DNA of 64,000 nucleotides from Actinomyces sp. GTDB taxonomy: Bacteria > Actinomycetota > Actinomycetes > Actinomycetales > Actinomycetaceae. The stretch lies in contig NZ_JAUNHI010000001.1 in NCBI RefSeq assembly GCF_030524025.1, forward strand, positions 69,882-133,881, written 5' to 3'. Shown here piece by piece: positions 25,645-35,579 of this stretch. The notes under the pieces are model-generated. The model had not been told where the DNA came from and made no database searches. It saw only the letters and a program-made list of their open reading frames with translations. A program made the position numbers and the translations under genes. Position 1 is the stretch's first letter, and every line of letters starts with the position of its first letter.

Positions 25645-26690
25645 TGCCGATGGTTGCGGACGCCTCCGAACTCGGAGCACGGATCCGGGAGGTCCGGCTG
25701 GGCAGGGGCCTGGACCAGATCACGCTCGCCCGTGCCTGCGGGCTGGACCGGACTGCGTTGTCACGGGTGGAGTCGGGGGAACGCAAGGTCACGGCGCTGG
25801 AGCTGACACGGATCGCTCGTGCCCTCACGGTCTCGCTCATCGACCTCGTCAACCTTCCCGCCCCGGACGTTCGGGCAGCGCGACGCCCGGCGGTCGAGCA
25901 GGCCGACGGCTTCGAGCAGCACGCCTTCGCGGCCGATCTGGATCTGGACCGTGCGCTGCGAGACCTCGAGCAGCTCCGGGACATCGGCGGTCTTCGGCCG
26001 GTCGATCTCGACTTCGGTGGGTGTGGCCTTGACTCGGAGGATCAGGCACGCGTGCTGGCCAGACGCGTTCGCCGACATCTGGATGTCGGTAACGCTCCAC
26101 TGGGCGACATCGCCGACGCCGCCGCGGACCTTGGCCTGTGGTGCCGGACCACGGAGGCGGAGGTTGACGGACGATCACTGACCCCCGAACCTGGATTCGG
26201 GGTTGCGGTTATCGGTGCCCACCTCGAGCCGGGCCGTCGCCGCACAACTGTCGCGCACGAGATCGGGCACCACTTGTCCGGCGATACCTACGAGTCGTCC
26301 GGGCACTACACGACATCGTCTGAGACCGAAAAAAGGATAGAGGCATTCGCCGCCGAGCTCCTGCTTCCTGAGAAGGTCCTCTTGGAGAACCCGGAACCAC
26401 GACGAGATGATCTTATCGGCGTCGCGGCCGACTACCGAGTCTCCTGGCGGCTTGTTGTTACGACCGCGCGGCGGGTCGGGGTCGATCTCGGGCGGGCCGA
26501 GTCAGGAGTTACTCCTATCGACTCCGACTTCCTTCGCGTTAGGGGATGCCGGCCGCAGGAGGACATGGTGCCCCCAGGACTTCCCCCAGCATGGGTCAAG
26601 GCCTGTGTGCGCGCCTGGGAGGAGGGGCGTATCACGCGGCGTCGAGCTATCGAGATGACTCTCGGTGTACTCCAAGAGGATGACGGGTGA
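25644..26690 (+). CDS. XRE-type regulator fused to ImmA/IrrE metallopeptidase domain
   Basis: This 348-aa protein has an N-terminal helix-turn-helix domain (residues ~8-65: IREVRLGRGLDQITLARACG, LSRVESGERKVTALEL) and a C-terminal ImmA/IrrE (DUF955) peptidase domain with the zinc motif VAHEIGHHLSGD and a downstream EAFAAELLLP. Proteins of this class are antitoxins or repressors that cleave or sense partner proteins. The palindrome over its start suggests autoregulation. The next gene overlaps by 4 nt and encodes a PIN-like protein, as in two-gene toxin-antitoxin modules. Base composition is visibly less GC-rich than the surrounding polysaccharide genes, suggesting transfer. Confidence 0.85.
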   Translation: MPMVADASELGARIREVRLGRGLDQITLARACGLDRTALSRVESGERKVTALELTRIARALTVSLIDLVNLPAPDVRAARRPAVEQADGFEQHAFAADLDLDRALRDLEQLRDIGGLRPVDLDFGGCGLDSEDQARVLARRVRRHLDVGNAPLGDIADAAADLGLWCRTTEAEVDGRSLTPEPGFGVAVIGAHLEPGRRRTTVAHEIGHHLSGDTYESSGHYTTSSETEKRIEAFAAELLLPEKVLLENPEPRRDDLIGVAADYRVSWRLVVTTARRVGVDLGRAESGVTPIDSDFLRVRGCRPQEDMVPPGLPPAWVKACVRAWEEGRITRRRAIEMTLGVLQEDDG

Positions 26691-27271
26691 GTGAAGACAC
26701 TTTCGTCTGGGACACGACGGGTCCCCTGCACGCCAGTAAGGTGGGTCACCTCGACTGGCTGCTCGATGCCGCGGGCCGTCAACGACGTCATGTGATCCCC
26801 TCCAAGGTGGCGGAGGAAATGGGGGGACACGGGTATCCCGCTGACGCCCAGCAACTTGACATCGAGGAGCTGGGGTTCGAGGACCTTCCGCTCCTTGTTC
26901 TGTGGCAGCAGCTGCTCGGCTCGGACGAGGGGGCGGGTATCAACGAGGGAGAGGCTTGGGTCGTCACCCTTGCTCAGCGGATGCGAGCGGTGGCGATTGT
27001 CGACGATGCTGAGGCGCTCAAGGTCATCCGAAGGACGGGCGCAGTCAACGTGTCTGGCGGTGCGCAATCGCAGGACGCGGTCACGGCGCACGGTGTCCTG
27101 TGGGCTATTTCCCGCGGAGTCGTGGAGAAGAGGGTGTCAGGTCCGAGTGCCTACTCCGGTTTGTGCGACAGGATGATGGCAGAGGAGGAGGGTCTGTCCG
27201 CCATCCGGTGGCCGTTCCGGCAGGGTGGATATCCGAGATGGTATAAGGCGAACGAGAAAGATCTCGTCTGA
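26687..27271 (+). CDS. PIN-like domain protein, probable toxin
   Basis: This 194-aa protein starts at GTG inside the stop of the XRE-ImmA gene. Acidic residues match a PIN nuclease core: FVWDTTG near the N-terminus, NEGEAWVVTLA in the middle and VAIVDDAEALKV further on, with a final G-rich strand around TGAVNVSGG. PIN toxins cut RNA and are held in check by a cognate antitoxin. The coupling to an XRE-ImmA gene supports a toxin role, but toxicity is inferred. GC content is low for the window. Confidence 0.7.
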   Translation: MSEDTFVWDTTGPLHASKVGHLDWLLDAAGRQRRHVIPSKVAEEMGGHGYPADAQQLDIEELGFEDLPLLVLWQQLLGSDEGAGINEGEAWVVTLAQRMRAVAIVDDAEALKVIRRTGAVNVSGGAQSQDAVTAHGVLWAISRGVVEKRVSGPSAYSGLCDRMMAEEEGLSAIRWPFRQGGYPRWYKANEKDLV

Positions 27272-27507
27272 CGCTTGTCTCCGTATCCTCCGGCGTCGTG
27301 GCGGCCCGGTATCCGCAGGGGTGTCGAGCCGCATGCTCCAGGCGCCAGCTGTGGCGGCGCAGATCGGTGGACAATCGTGACCAGGTGAGGGCTGACGGGA
27401 CCGGCCTGTGCCGGTAGCGTGTCCCACCGACACCACGAGTCACATCAGCCACAGGAGTTGGGGTGCGCCTCGTTTCGCACCCGTTGCCTCCGATGAAAGG
27501 GACGCCG

Positions 27508-29106
27508 ATGCATCATCGCTCCCCACAGGTCGTCCTGCCTGTTCTGGCCGCCCTGGCCGCATGCCTCCTCACGCTCCTGGTCCCGGCGAGCACCCCGGCC
27601 CCGGCGGCCGCCGCCGAGGCGTGCGCCGCCTCCGACCGCTGCTCCTTCTACCTGGCCAACTCCTGGCGCTCAGGCGGTGCGGACATCGCCTTCGCCGTTG
27701 GAGGCACGAGCGCCACCGCGCTCATGGGCGACTGGGACGGCGACGGCACCGACACCGCAGGCCTGCGCCGGACCAACGCCTTCACCCTCCTGAGCGCCAA
27801 CCGCACCTGCGCACCGGCCGCCGGCCTGGCCTACGGGCGCGCCTGGGACACCGTCCTCGTGGGCGACTGGGACGGCAACGGCACCGACACCCCCGCCGTC
27901 CGCCGGGCCAACGTCTACCACTTGAGCAACACCCTGGCGGGCGGGGCGGCGGACAGCGTCGTGGGCTACGGGCGGGCCGCTGACGAGGTCTTCGTGGGGG
28001 ACTGGGACGGCGACGGCACCGACACCCTCGCGCTGCGCCGCGGCAACGTCTTCTACCTCAAGAACTCGCTGGCCTCAGGCCAGGCCGACGTCGTCTTCGG
28101 CTACGGGCGTGCAGGCGACGAGATCCTCGTGGGGGACTGGGACGGCAACGGCACCGACACCCTGGCCGTGCGCCGGAGCTCGCAGTGGCACATCCGCAAC
28201 GACCTGCGCTCGGGCCCCGCCCAGCAGGTGGTCGCCTACGGGCGCGCGAGCGACACGGCGCTCGTGGGGGACTGGGACGGAGACGGCACCGACAGCCCCG
28301 GCGTCTACCGCGGCACCCGGGCCGAGACAGTCTGCCAGACGGGCTCCACCGCCCCGAGCACCACTCCGAGCGCGGCTCCGGCGCCCACCGGGGGGTCACG
28401 TCCCAGCACCTCCTTCATGGCCGGCACGATCATCTCCGACGCGGAGTTCTTCAACGCGGGAGCGATGAGCCTCGAGCAGGTCCGCGCCTTCCTGACCGAG
28501 AAGAACCCCGGCTGCACACCGGCGGCCGACGGGACCGCCTGTCTCAAGGACTACCGGATGACGACGCCGACACTGACCTCCTCCTTCTGCGCCACCTACC
28601 GGGGCGCGCCCGGGGAGGACGCGGCCAGCATCATCTCGAAGGCGGCCACGGCCTGCGGGGTCAACCCCCGGGTCCTGCTCGTCATCCTCCAGAAAGAGCA
28701 GGGCCTGGTCGCCGCCAGTGGCTCGGCCCTCACCCCGGCCCGGTACTCCAAGGCGATGGGGTTCCGCTGCCCAGACGGGTCCCCCTGCGACCCGACCTAC
28801 GCGGGGCTGGCCTCCCAGATCTACTACGCCGCCTCACGGCTCGTGCAGTACGGCGCCCAGCCCGCCTCCTTCCGCTTCCGTGCCGGAGGCACCTATGACA
28901 TCGCCTACCACCCCACGGCCTCCTGCGGCTCATCGTCGGTCACGATCACGAACCGGGCCACCGCGGCGCTGTACAACTACACCCCCTACCAGCCCAACGC
29001 CGCGGACCTGGCCAACATGCAGGGTACGGGGGACGCCTGCTCGAGCTACGGGAACCGCAACTTCTGGCGCTACTACCGGCTCTGGTTCGGCTCGACCGGG
29101 GTGTGA
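27508..29106 (+). CDS. Secreted FG-GAP-repeat protein with lysozyme-like C-terminal domain
   Basis: This 532-aa exported protein has a signal peptide (hydrophobic core LPVLAALAACLLTLLVP, cleavage near AAAAEA). Five FG-GAP-like repeats follow, each with a Ca-binding-type loop such as VGDWDGNGTDT, probably forming a beta-propeller. After a Ser/Thr/Pro linker, residues ~310-532 show IISDAEFFNAGAMSLEQV, paired Cys residues and VILQKEQGLVAASG, whose Glu resembles the catalytic acid of lysozyme-fold peptidoglycan hydrolases. I chose ATG 27508 because GAAAGGG precedes it; GTG 27463 and ATG 27493 are less likely. TAGCGT at 27414 may be the -10 box. A wall-remodelling role is inferred. Confidence 0.75.
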   Translation: MHHRSPQVVLPVLAALAACLLTLLVPASTPAPAAAAEACAASDRCSFYLANSWRSGGADIAFAVGGTSATALMGDWDGDGTDTAGLRRTNAFTLLSANRTCAPAAGLAYGRAWDTVLVGDWDGNGTDTPAVRRANVYHLSNTLAGGAADSVVGYGRAADEVFVGDWDGDGTDTLALRRGNVFYLKNSLASGQADVVFGYGRAGDEILVGDWDGNGTDTLAVRRSSQWHIRNDLRSGPAQQVVAYGRASDTALVGDWDGDGTDSPGVYRGTRAETVCQTGSTAPSTTPSAAPAPTGGSRPSTSFMAGTIISDAEFFNAGAMSLEQVRAFLTEKNPGCTPAADGTACLKDYRMTTPTLTSSFCATYRGAPGEDAASIISKAATACGVNPRVLLVILQKEQGLVAASGSALTPARYSKAMGFRCPDGSPCDPTYAGLASQIYYAASRLVQYGAQPASFRFRAGGTYDIAYHPTASCGSSSVTITNRATAALYNYTPYQPNAADLANMQGTGDACSSYGNRNFWRYYRLWFGSTGV

Positions 29107-29346
29107 GTCCTCCTGCCGTGACGCAGGCGACCATGAATCTGTCGACGACGGTCGACCAGAGGCTCGATGTTCCCGAATATCGTCGCTGGCACGTGGGTTT
29201 CCAGTGCTAACAAGTGGTATCGTGTCCCAGTCGCAACGCGGCATTCCTCGGTGCAATTGGCCGAGCGCTTAGCATGCGAGTGCGCGCCCGGAAATGACGG
29301 GAATGCGCGTACTCCCCGGTGAGCGTTCCCGAAAGGCCCCTTCCCG
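29107..29346. other. 240-bp gene-free gap
   Basis: This gap is somewhat richer in A/T than its surroundings and has no coding frame on either strand. It should hold the promoter for the DUF6541 gene at 29347; TATCGT near 29219 is the only faint -10-like candidate. No hairpin is evident. Confidence 0.4.
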
Positions 29347-31275
29347 ATGACTTTATGGATCGGAACCCTCGCGATGTGTGTCGTCTTCCTGGTCCTCCTC
29401 GTCCTACCCGGGGCGAGTGTGGTCGCCGCCCTGACCGCCCGCCCCGGCGTGGTCCTGGGCGCTGGTCCTCTCGTCACGGTGCTCCTGACGGCCGTCGTCA
29501 CGCTCGTCATGCCCCTGGTCGGCCTGCCGTGGACCTCGGTGACCGGCGCGGCGGTGCTCGCCTGCGCCTGCGCCGTCTACCCCCTCCGCCGTCTAATGGC
29601 GGCCCGGCGCTCCGGTCCGCGGCACCGCGCCCCGAGCTGGGCGGGGCTGGGGGACGTGGCGCGCACCGCCTCGTCCTGTGTGGCCGCGGCCCTGCCCGCC
29701 GCAGCCCTCCAGGTCGGCGTGCTTATGCATTCGATGGGCCGGCCCTACGCGATCCTGCAGAACCACGACGCGATGTTCCACCTCAACCTCATCGAGGAGA
29801 TCCGGCGCACGGGGGACGCCTCAACGATCACCGCCGCGACCTCGCTCAACGGGGGCCGCTTCTACTCGGCGACCTTCCACGCCCTGACCGCGATCCTTCC
29901 CGACGCGATCAGCACCCCGCTGGCCTTCAACATCGCGCTCGTGACGATCGGCGCCCTCCTGCTGCCCTTCCTCACCGCCCTGCTGCTGCGCGAGCTGGGC
30001 CAGCCCTGGTGGGTGTGCGTACTCGGCCCGGTCGCCGCCATGGCGACGATGTGGGCGCCCGCGCTCCTCCTGTACTTCCACAGCCACGCCGCCGCTGGCC
30101 TGGCGATCGTGCTGGCGCCCGGCGCCCTGGCCGCCCTGACCGCCGCCCGAGAGGGCTCGGGCTCCCGGCGCGCGGCCCCGTGGATCGTCGCGCTCCTGGC
30201 CGTGGCCGCCCTGACCGCCGCCCACCCCGGCGGAGGGCAGTGGATCCTCATCGTCCTGTGCGTGCTCGGCGCGACCGAGGCACTCCGGGCCGCCGCCGCG
30301 CAGTGGGCCCACAGCCGCCGCCGCGCGGGACGAGCAGTGCTGGGCGCCGTCGTCCTCCTCGTCCCTGTGGCCCTCATGCCGCTCGTGCCCGTCCTGCGGG
30401 AGATGGCCGCCTTCCCCCGGGTGCCGACGACCCTGGGCCACGGTCTGGCGCAGGCCCTCCTCCTGGCACCGATCGAGGCCTCGCCGACCACCTACCTCCC
30501 GCTGGTCGTCCTGGCGGGCGCCGGTATCGTGTCGCTGCTGCGCGGCGGCGCCTGGCACCTGCCCCTGGTCTGGCTGACCGGCGCCCTGCTCGTCGTGCTC
30601 ATCTCGGTGCCCACCGGCCCCTGGTCGGCGCTCGTGGGCGGCTTCTGGGGCGACGACAGCCGCTACCTCGCCCTCGAAAGCGTCATGGTCGGCGTGCTCG
30701 CGGCCATCGGTTGCCGTGCGATCCTCGACCCGGTCCTGCGATGGGTGCGGGAGCGTCCCGGGCGCCGCCTACCGGCCGCGGTCGCCCCGGTGCTCCTCGT
30801 GGGCCTCGTCCTGGGCGGCCTGCTCGTCGGCAACGAGCGGTGGATCACCCGGGGCTACCAGGACAGTGCCCTGGTCCACCCCGCCTGGGTCTCCGACGCC
30901 GAGATGGACCTCATCGTCACCGACCCCGCCGACCTGTTCGATGATGCGGTCGTCTACGGCGTACCGACCTCGGGAGCAGGACTGGTCCCCGTCCTCTCGG
31001 AGGGGTCGAGCCTGTTCCGCCTCGACGGGAGCGTCGCGGGCGGGGCCGAGCGCTACCTCGCCGCCGCCTTCAGCGCCATCCAGTCGGATCCCGAGGTCTG
31101 CCGCGTCATCCGCGATGAAGGAGGAACACCGCTGTACTACGAGGATGCGAGCCTCCCCCAGGACACCTTCGCGTCCCGCTACCCCGGTTTCACCGAAGTC
31201 GACACGAGCGAGGGCTTCGAGCTCGTCGCCGTGCTCGACACCGCGATCATTTGGCGGATCACCGCCTGCGACTGA
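29347..31275 (+). CDS. DUF6541-type polytopic membrane protein
   Basis: This 642-aa protein is the third member of its family in the window, separated from the other two by the XRE-ImmA/PIN cassette and the FG-GAP protein. ATG 29347 follows GAAAGG. It has the loop motifs NHDAMFHLNLIEEIRRTG and FYSATFHALTAILPDA, about a dozen membrane helices, GGFWGDDSRYLALESVMVG, and a C-terminal soluble segment ending TAIIWRITACD. The common W-x-I-T-A-C end implies conserved function. Polymerase or GT-C activity is a hypothesis. Confidence 0.75.
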   Translation: MTLWIGTLAMCVVFLVLLVLPGASVVAALTARPGVVLGAGPLVTVLLTAVVTLVMPLVGLPWTSVTGAAVLACACAVYPLRRLMAARRSGPRHRAPSWAGLGDVARTASSCVAAALPAAALQVGVLMHSMGRPYAILQNHDAMFHLNLIEEIRRTGDASTITAATSLNGGRFYSATFHALTAILPDAISTPLAFNIALVTIGALLLPFLTALLLRELGQPWWVCVLGPVAAMATMWAPALLLYFHSHAAAGLAIVLAPGALAALTAAREGSGSRRAAPWIVALLAVAALTAAHPGGGQWILIVLCVLGATEALRAAAAQWAHSRRRAGRAVLGAVVLLVPVALMPLVPVLREMAAFPRVPTTLGHGLAQALLLAPIEASPTTYLPLVVLAGAGIVSLLRGGAWHLPLVWLTGALLVVLISVPTGPWSALVGGFWGDDSRYLALESVMVGVLAAIGCRAILDPVLRWVRERPGRRLPAAVAPVLLVGLVLGGLLVGNERWITRGYQDSALVHPAWVSDAEMDLIVTDPADLFDDAVVYGVPTSGAGLVPVLSEGSSLFRLDGSVAGGAERYLAAAFSAIQSDPEVCRVIRDEGGTPLYYEDASLPQDTFASRYPGFTEVDTSEGFELVAVLDTAIIWRITACD

Positions 31276-31293
31276 GCCCCGGACCCACCCCTT

Positions 31294-31815
31294 CACCGAG
31301 ATCGGGACTAATGGCACCTCGAGATCGGTACATATGACACGGCCGAGCGCCTGGTGAGAAAGGCTCAGCAGTCGTCGGAGGATCTCGGCGGGGAAGAATC
31401 TGTGTGATGCCACGGGTCTTCGTCGGATCAGCGGTGGGTCCGGGTGATCGTGGTCCACAGTGACGCCGTTCGTCCTCCGACGGTCCTGTTGCTCCCCGGA
31501 CAGCCCGCTGGGCGGTCGCCACCCGGGCATGCTCGGGTCTGCTCTGACGGGCACGGCCACCGGCCTGGGGGGCCCGTCGTGTCCGGTACGGGCCCGCCTG
31601 CCGACAGTGGCGCGGGCCGTTTGCACACCCTCGACCTCGACGAGCCGGACGAGCGCGTCGAAGCCACCCAGCCCCACGTTGTCCTGCGCCTGGCTCGATC
31701 CGCGACACAGCACATACCTCAGGACGCTCCTGCACCCCGCCGTGCCATTTGTACCGATCTCGAGGTGTCATATGTCCCGATCTCGAGGTGCCATATGTCC
31801 CGATCTCGGCGAGGG
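31294..31815. mobile_element. Repeat element R2: inverted CGAGATCGG ends, non-autonomous element
   Basis: The left end (31294-31340) has two 23-bp units beginning CGAGATCGG. The right end (31741-31815) has three such units in opposite orientation, so both ends read the same way inward. About 400 nt between them hold no recognisable gene; minus-strand frames exist but match nothing I know. Just inside the left end, TGGTGAGAAAGGCTC is also found at the right end of element R3. The layout is that of a miniature transposable element or the collapsed ends of an insertion sequence. Confidence 0.72.
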
Positions 31816-31917
31816 AGAGGGTCCTGGACCTGTGACGCCGACCTCGGACCCGAGCCACCCAGCCCGCGTCCCCCCTTGGACTGGCTCATCGAGGGCAGGG
31901 GTGCCAGAAGCACGAGG

Positions 31918-31958
31918 ACGGCCGGTCCGTTGATCGACATGATCAACGGACCGGCCGT
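31918..31958 (-). terminator. rmlB terminator hairpin
   Basis: A perfect 18-bp stem (ACGGCCGGTCCGTTGATC and its complement) with loop GACAT lies 43 nt downstream of the rmlB stop on the minus strand. No T-run follows. It also insulates rmlB from element R2. Confidence 0.8.
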
Positions 31959-32001
31959 GCTCAGCAGTGGTGGAGTGAACGACCGCGCCGGGGCCGCGTC
32001 G

Positions 32002-33280
<1,279 letters not shown>

Positions 33281-35488
33281 ATGTCGGCCTCCCGACTTCT
33301 CCGCCTCGCCGCAGCAGTGCCGCTGCTAGCCGCGGGCCTCGTTCCCACCGCTCTCGCCCAGGAGGACCCGGCGCTCGACGAGGGCCCGGTCCAGCTCCTC
33401 GAGCTGACCACGCCACAGGGCGAGGTGACGCAGGCCGCTCAGGCGGGGCTCGACGCCGCCGCCCAGGATGAGGCGACCGACGCCGGCCAGGGCGGTACGG
33501 CCGGGACCTCCGACGGAACCGCGGTCGTTCCGGCACGGGCGGATCTGCTCGCCGGGCTCGTGGCCCCGGCGGTCGTCGGCGGTGTCGACCCGGAGGCCGA
33601 CGCGGTCCTGCTCACCGAGCCCGTCGAGGTCGACGACTTCCTCGTCGCCGGGTTCACCTGGTCCGGGAGCCTGCCCGACACCCTGAGCGTCTACCTGCGG
33701 GTGCGCGAGGACGGGGCGTGGTCCGACTGGTACCTCAACGAGCCCTCAGGGGCGGGCCGGGACGATGCCACTGGGGTGGCCGGCACTGAGGAGTTCATCA
33801 CCGGCGGCGCGGACGCCGTGCAGGCCAGCGTCGTCGGCGAGGCGGCCGACCTGCCGGCCGATCTCACTGTCGCCCTCGTTCCGGGCCAGCCGGTCGGTGA
33901 GGAGGTCCTCGACGCCGCCGACCTGTCCAGCACCGAGGCCGAGCCCACCGCGGTCGCCCAGGACCCGGCCGCCGAGGAGGCTGGAACCGGAATCGGGACC
34001 CCGGCCCAGCCCGGCCAGGGCACGCAGGAGCAGACGCCCGAGGAGGGACAGGGCGGTACGCAGCCCGCGGCACCCGAGACCGCCTCCCAGCCGACCGTCT
34101 CGCCGGCCGGCACAAGCGCGGGCAGCTCGGTCAACCCGTCGGTACCCATGATCCTGGCGGCCACGACCACTGCCAACGGCCTTCCCGTCCCGGTGCACAC
34201 CCGGGCTGAGTGGGGGGCGAACTCGGCTTACATGACCTGGACGCCCAACCATGTCTCGGCCTCCCACGTCGTGGTCCACCACACGGCGGGTACCAACAGC
34301 TACAGCGCGGCCCAGGCGGCATCGGTGGTCAACGGCATCTACTACTACCACGCCGTCACCCTGGGGTGGGGCGATATCGGCTACAACTTCCTCGTCGACA
34401 AGTACGGCCAGGTCTTCGAGGGCCGCTCGGGCACGCTCAGCTCGGCCGCCGGCAAGATGGTCGTGGGCGGTCACGCCTACGGCGCCAACACCGGAACCAT
34501 GGGCATCTCGATGATGGGCACCTACACCTCGGTCAGCCCCTCCTCGGCCCAGGTGAGTGCGGTCGGCAAGATCTCCGGGTGGTTCCTGGCCCGCGCCGGA
34601 GTCTCCAGCGCCACGGGCTCGGCCTCCTTCACCTTCCGCTCCACGGACAAGTACGCCGCCGGCCAGAGCATCTCGCTGCCCAGGATCACCGGGCACCGCG
34701 ACGTCGGCCGCACCGCCTGCCCCGGGGACGCCGGGTACTCCACCCTGGGCCAGATACGCTCGACCGCACAGACCCAGATCTCCGGCGGCTCGGCCTCCTC
34801 CACGCCGAGCCCCACCCGCACGATCTACCTCAACGACTCGTGGACCTCCCAGGCCAACACGGTCTTCAGCTACGGGTCCTCGACCTCCCTCATGCTCTCG
34901 GGGGACTGGAACGGTGACGGCATCACGACTCTGGCCCGCCGCGACGGCGCCCTGGTCGGCTTCCGCAACTCCAACACCACCGGGGCCTCGCTGCGCACCT
35001 TCATCTACGGCGAGCCCACCGACCAGGTGCTCGTGGGCGACTGGGACGGCAACGGCACCGACACCCTGGCCGTGCGCCGCGGGAACGTCTACCACATCAA
35101 GAACTCGATGTACGGGGGAGCGGCCGACGTCGCGGTGGCCTACGGCCGGGCCACCGACGAGGTGTTCGTGGGCGACTGGGACGGCAACGGCACCGACACC
35201 CTGGCCGTGCGCCGCGGCAACACCTTCTACATCAAGAACTCGCTGACCTCCGGAGCGGCCGACCACGTCGTGGGCTACGGCAGGGCCGGGGACATCGTGC
35301 TGACCGGCGACTGGAACGGAGACGGCAAGGACACCCTGGCGGTGCGCCGCTCCAGCACCTACTACGTCAAGAACTCCCTGACCGCCGGCGCCGCCGACAT
35401 CACCCAGACCTACGGCCGTCCATCCGATAGTGTCCTCGTGGGCGACTGGAACGCAGACCGCAAGGACACTCTGGGAGTCGCCCGTTGA
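33281..35488 (+). CDS. Secreted N-acetylmuramoyl-L-alanine amidase with FG-GAP repeats
   Basis: This 735-aa exported protein should cut the amide between muramic acid and the stem peptide. A signal peptide ends near ALAQED. Residues ~25-290 are an acidic, Gln/Thr-rich region with a beta-rich part (FTWSGSLPDTLSVYLRVRED). The amidase/PGRP domain (~300-500) has zinc-site patterns in HVVVHHTAGTN and ITGHRDVGRTACPGD, plus YNFLVDKYGQVFEGR. Five FG-GAP-like repeats close the protein (VLVGDWDGNGTDT type), matching those of the protein at 27508. ATG 33281 follows GAAAGGAG. The repeats may bind wall polysaccharide; that is inferred. Confidence 0.88.
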   Translation: MSASRLLRLAAAVPLLAAGLVPTALAQEDPALDEGPVQLLELTTPQGEVTQAAQAGLDAAAQDEATDAGQGGTAGTSDGTAVVPARADLLAGLVAPAVVGGVDPEADAVLLTEPVEVDDFLVAGFTWSGSLPDTLSVYLRVREDGAWSDWYLNEPSGAGRDDATGVAGTEEFITGGADAVQASVVGEAADLPADLTVALVPGQPVGEEVLDAADLSSTEAEPTAVAQDPAAEEAGTGIGTPAQPGQGTQEQTPEEGQGGTQPAAPETASQPTVSPAGTSAGSSVNPSVPMILAATTTANGLPVPVHTRAEWGANSAYMTWTPNHVSASHVVVHHTAGTNSYSAAQAASVVNGIYYYHAVTLGWGDIGYNFLVDKYGQVFEGRSGTLSSAAGKMVVGGHAYGANTGTMGISMMGTYTSVSPSSAQVSAVGKISGWFLARAGVSSATGSASFTFRSTDKYAAGQSISLPRITGHRDVGRTACPGDAGYSTLGQIRSTAQTQISGGSASSTPSPTRTIYLNDSWTSQANTVFSYGSSTSLMLSGDWNGDGITTLARRDGALVGFRNSNTTGASLRTFIYGEPTDQVLVGDWDGNGTDTLAVRRGNVYHIKNSMYGGAADVAVAYGRATDEVFVGDWDGNGTDTLAVRRGNTFYIKNSLTSGAADHVVGYGRAGDIVLTGDWNGDGKDTLAVRRSSTYYVKNSLTAGAADITQTYGRPSDSVLVGDWNADRKDTLGVAR

Positions 35489-35498
35489 GCCGGTGACG

Positions 35499-35538
35499 AC
35501 CGTGTGCCGCGCCGCCCGCGGGCGGCGCGGCACACGGT
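35499..35538 (+). terminator. Amidase gene terminator hairpin
   Basis: The stretch is a perfect 40-nt palindrome: stem ACCGTGTGCCGCGCCGCC with a CGCG centre. It starts 10 nt after the amidase stop and ends 41 nt before the next gene. It has no T-run. Confidence 0.75.
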
Positions 35539-35579
35539 CCGGCGGCACACACTCCCCGTCCGCACACGAAAAGACCCCG

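Noticed and set aside
27700..28320. Tandem DNA repeat as a mobile or recombination element
   Set aside because: The periodicity comes from protein FG-GAP repeats in a continuous reading frame with a signal peptide.
31259..31858. A 199-residue minus-strand frame spanning element R2
   Set aside because: It starts and ends in the repeat units, lacks a ribosome binding site and resembles no transposase or known protein.
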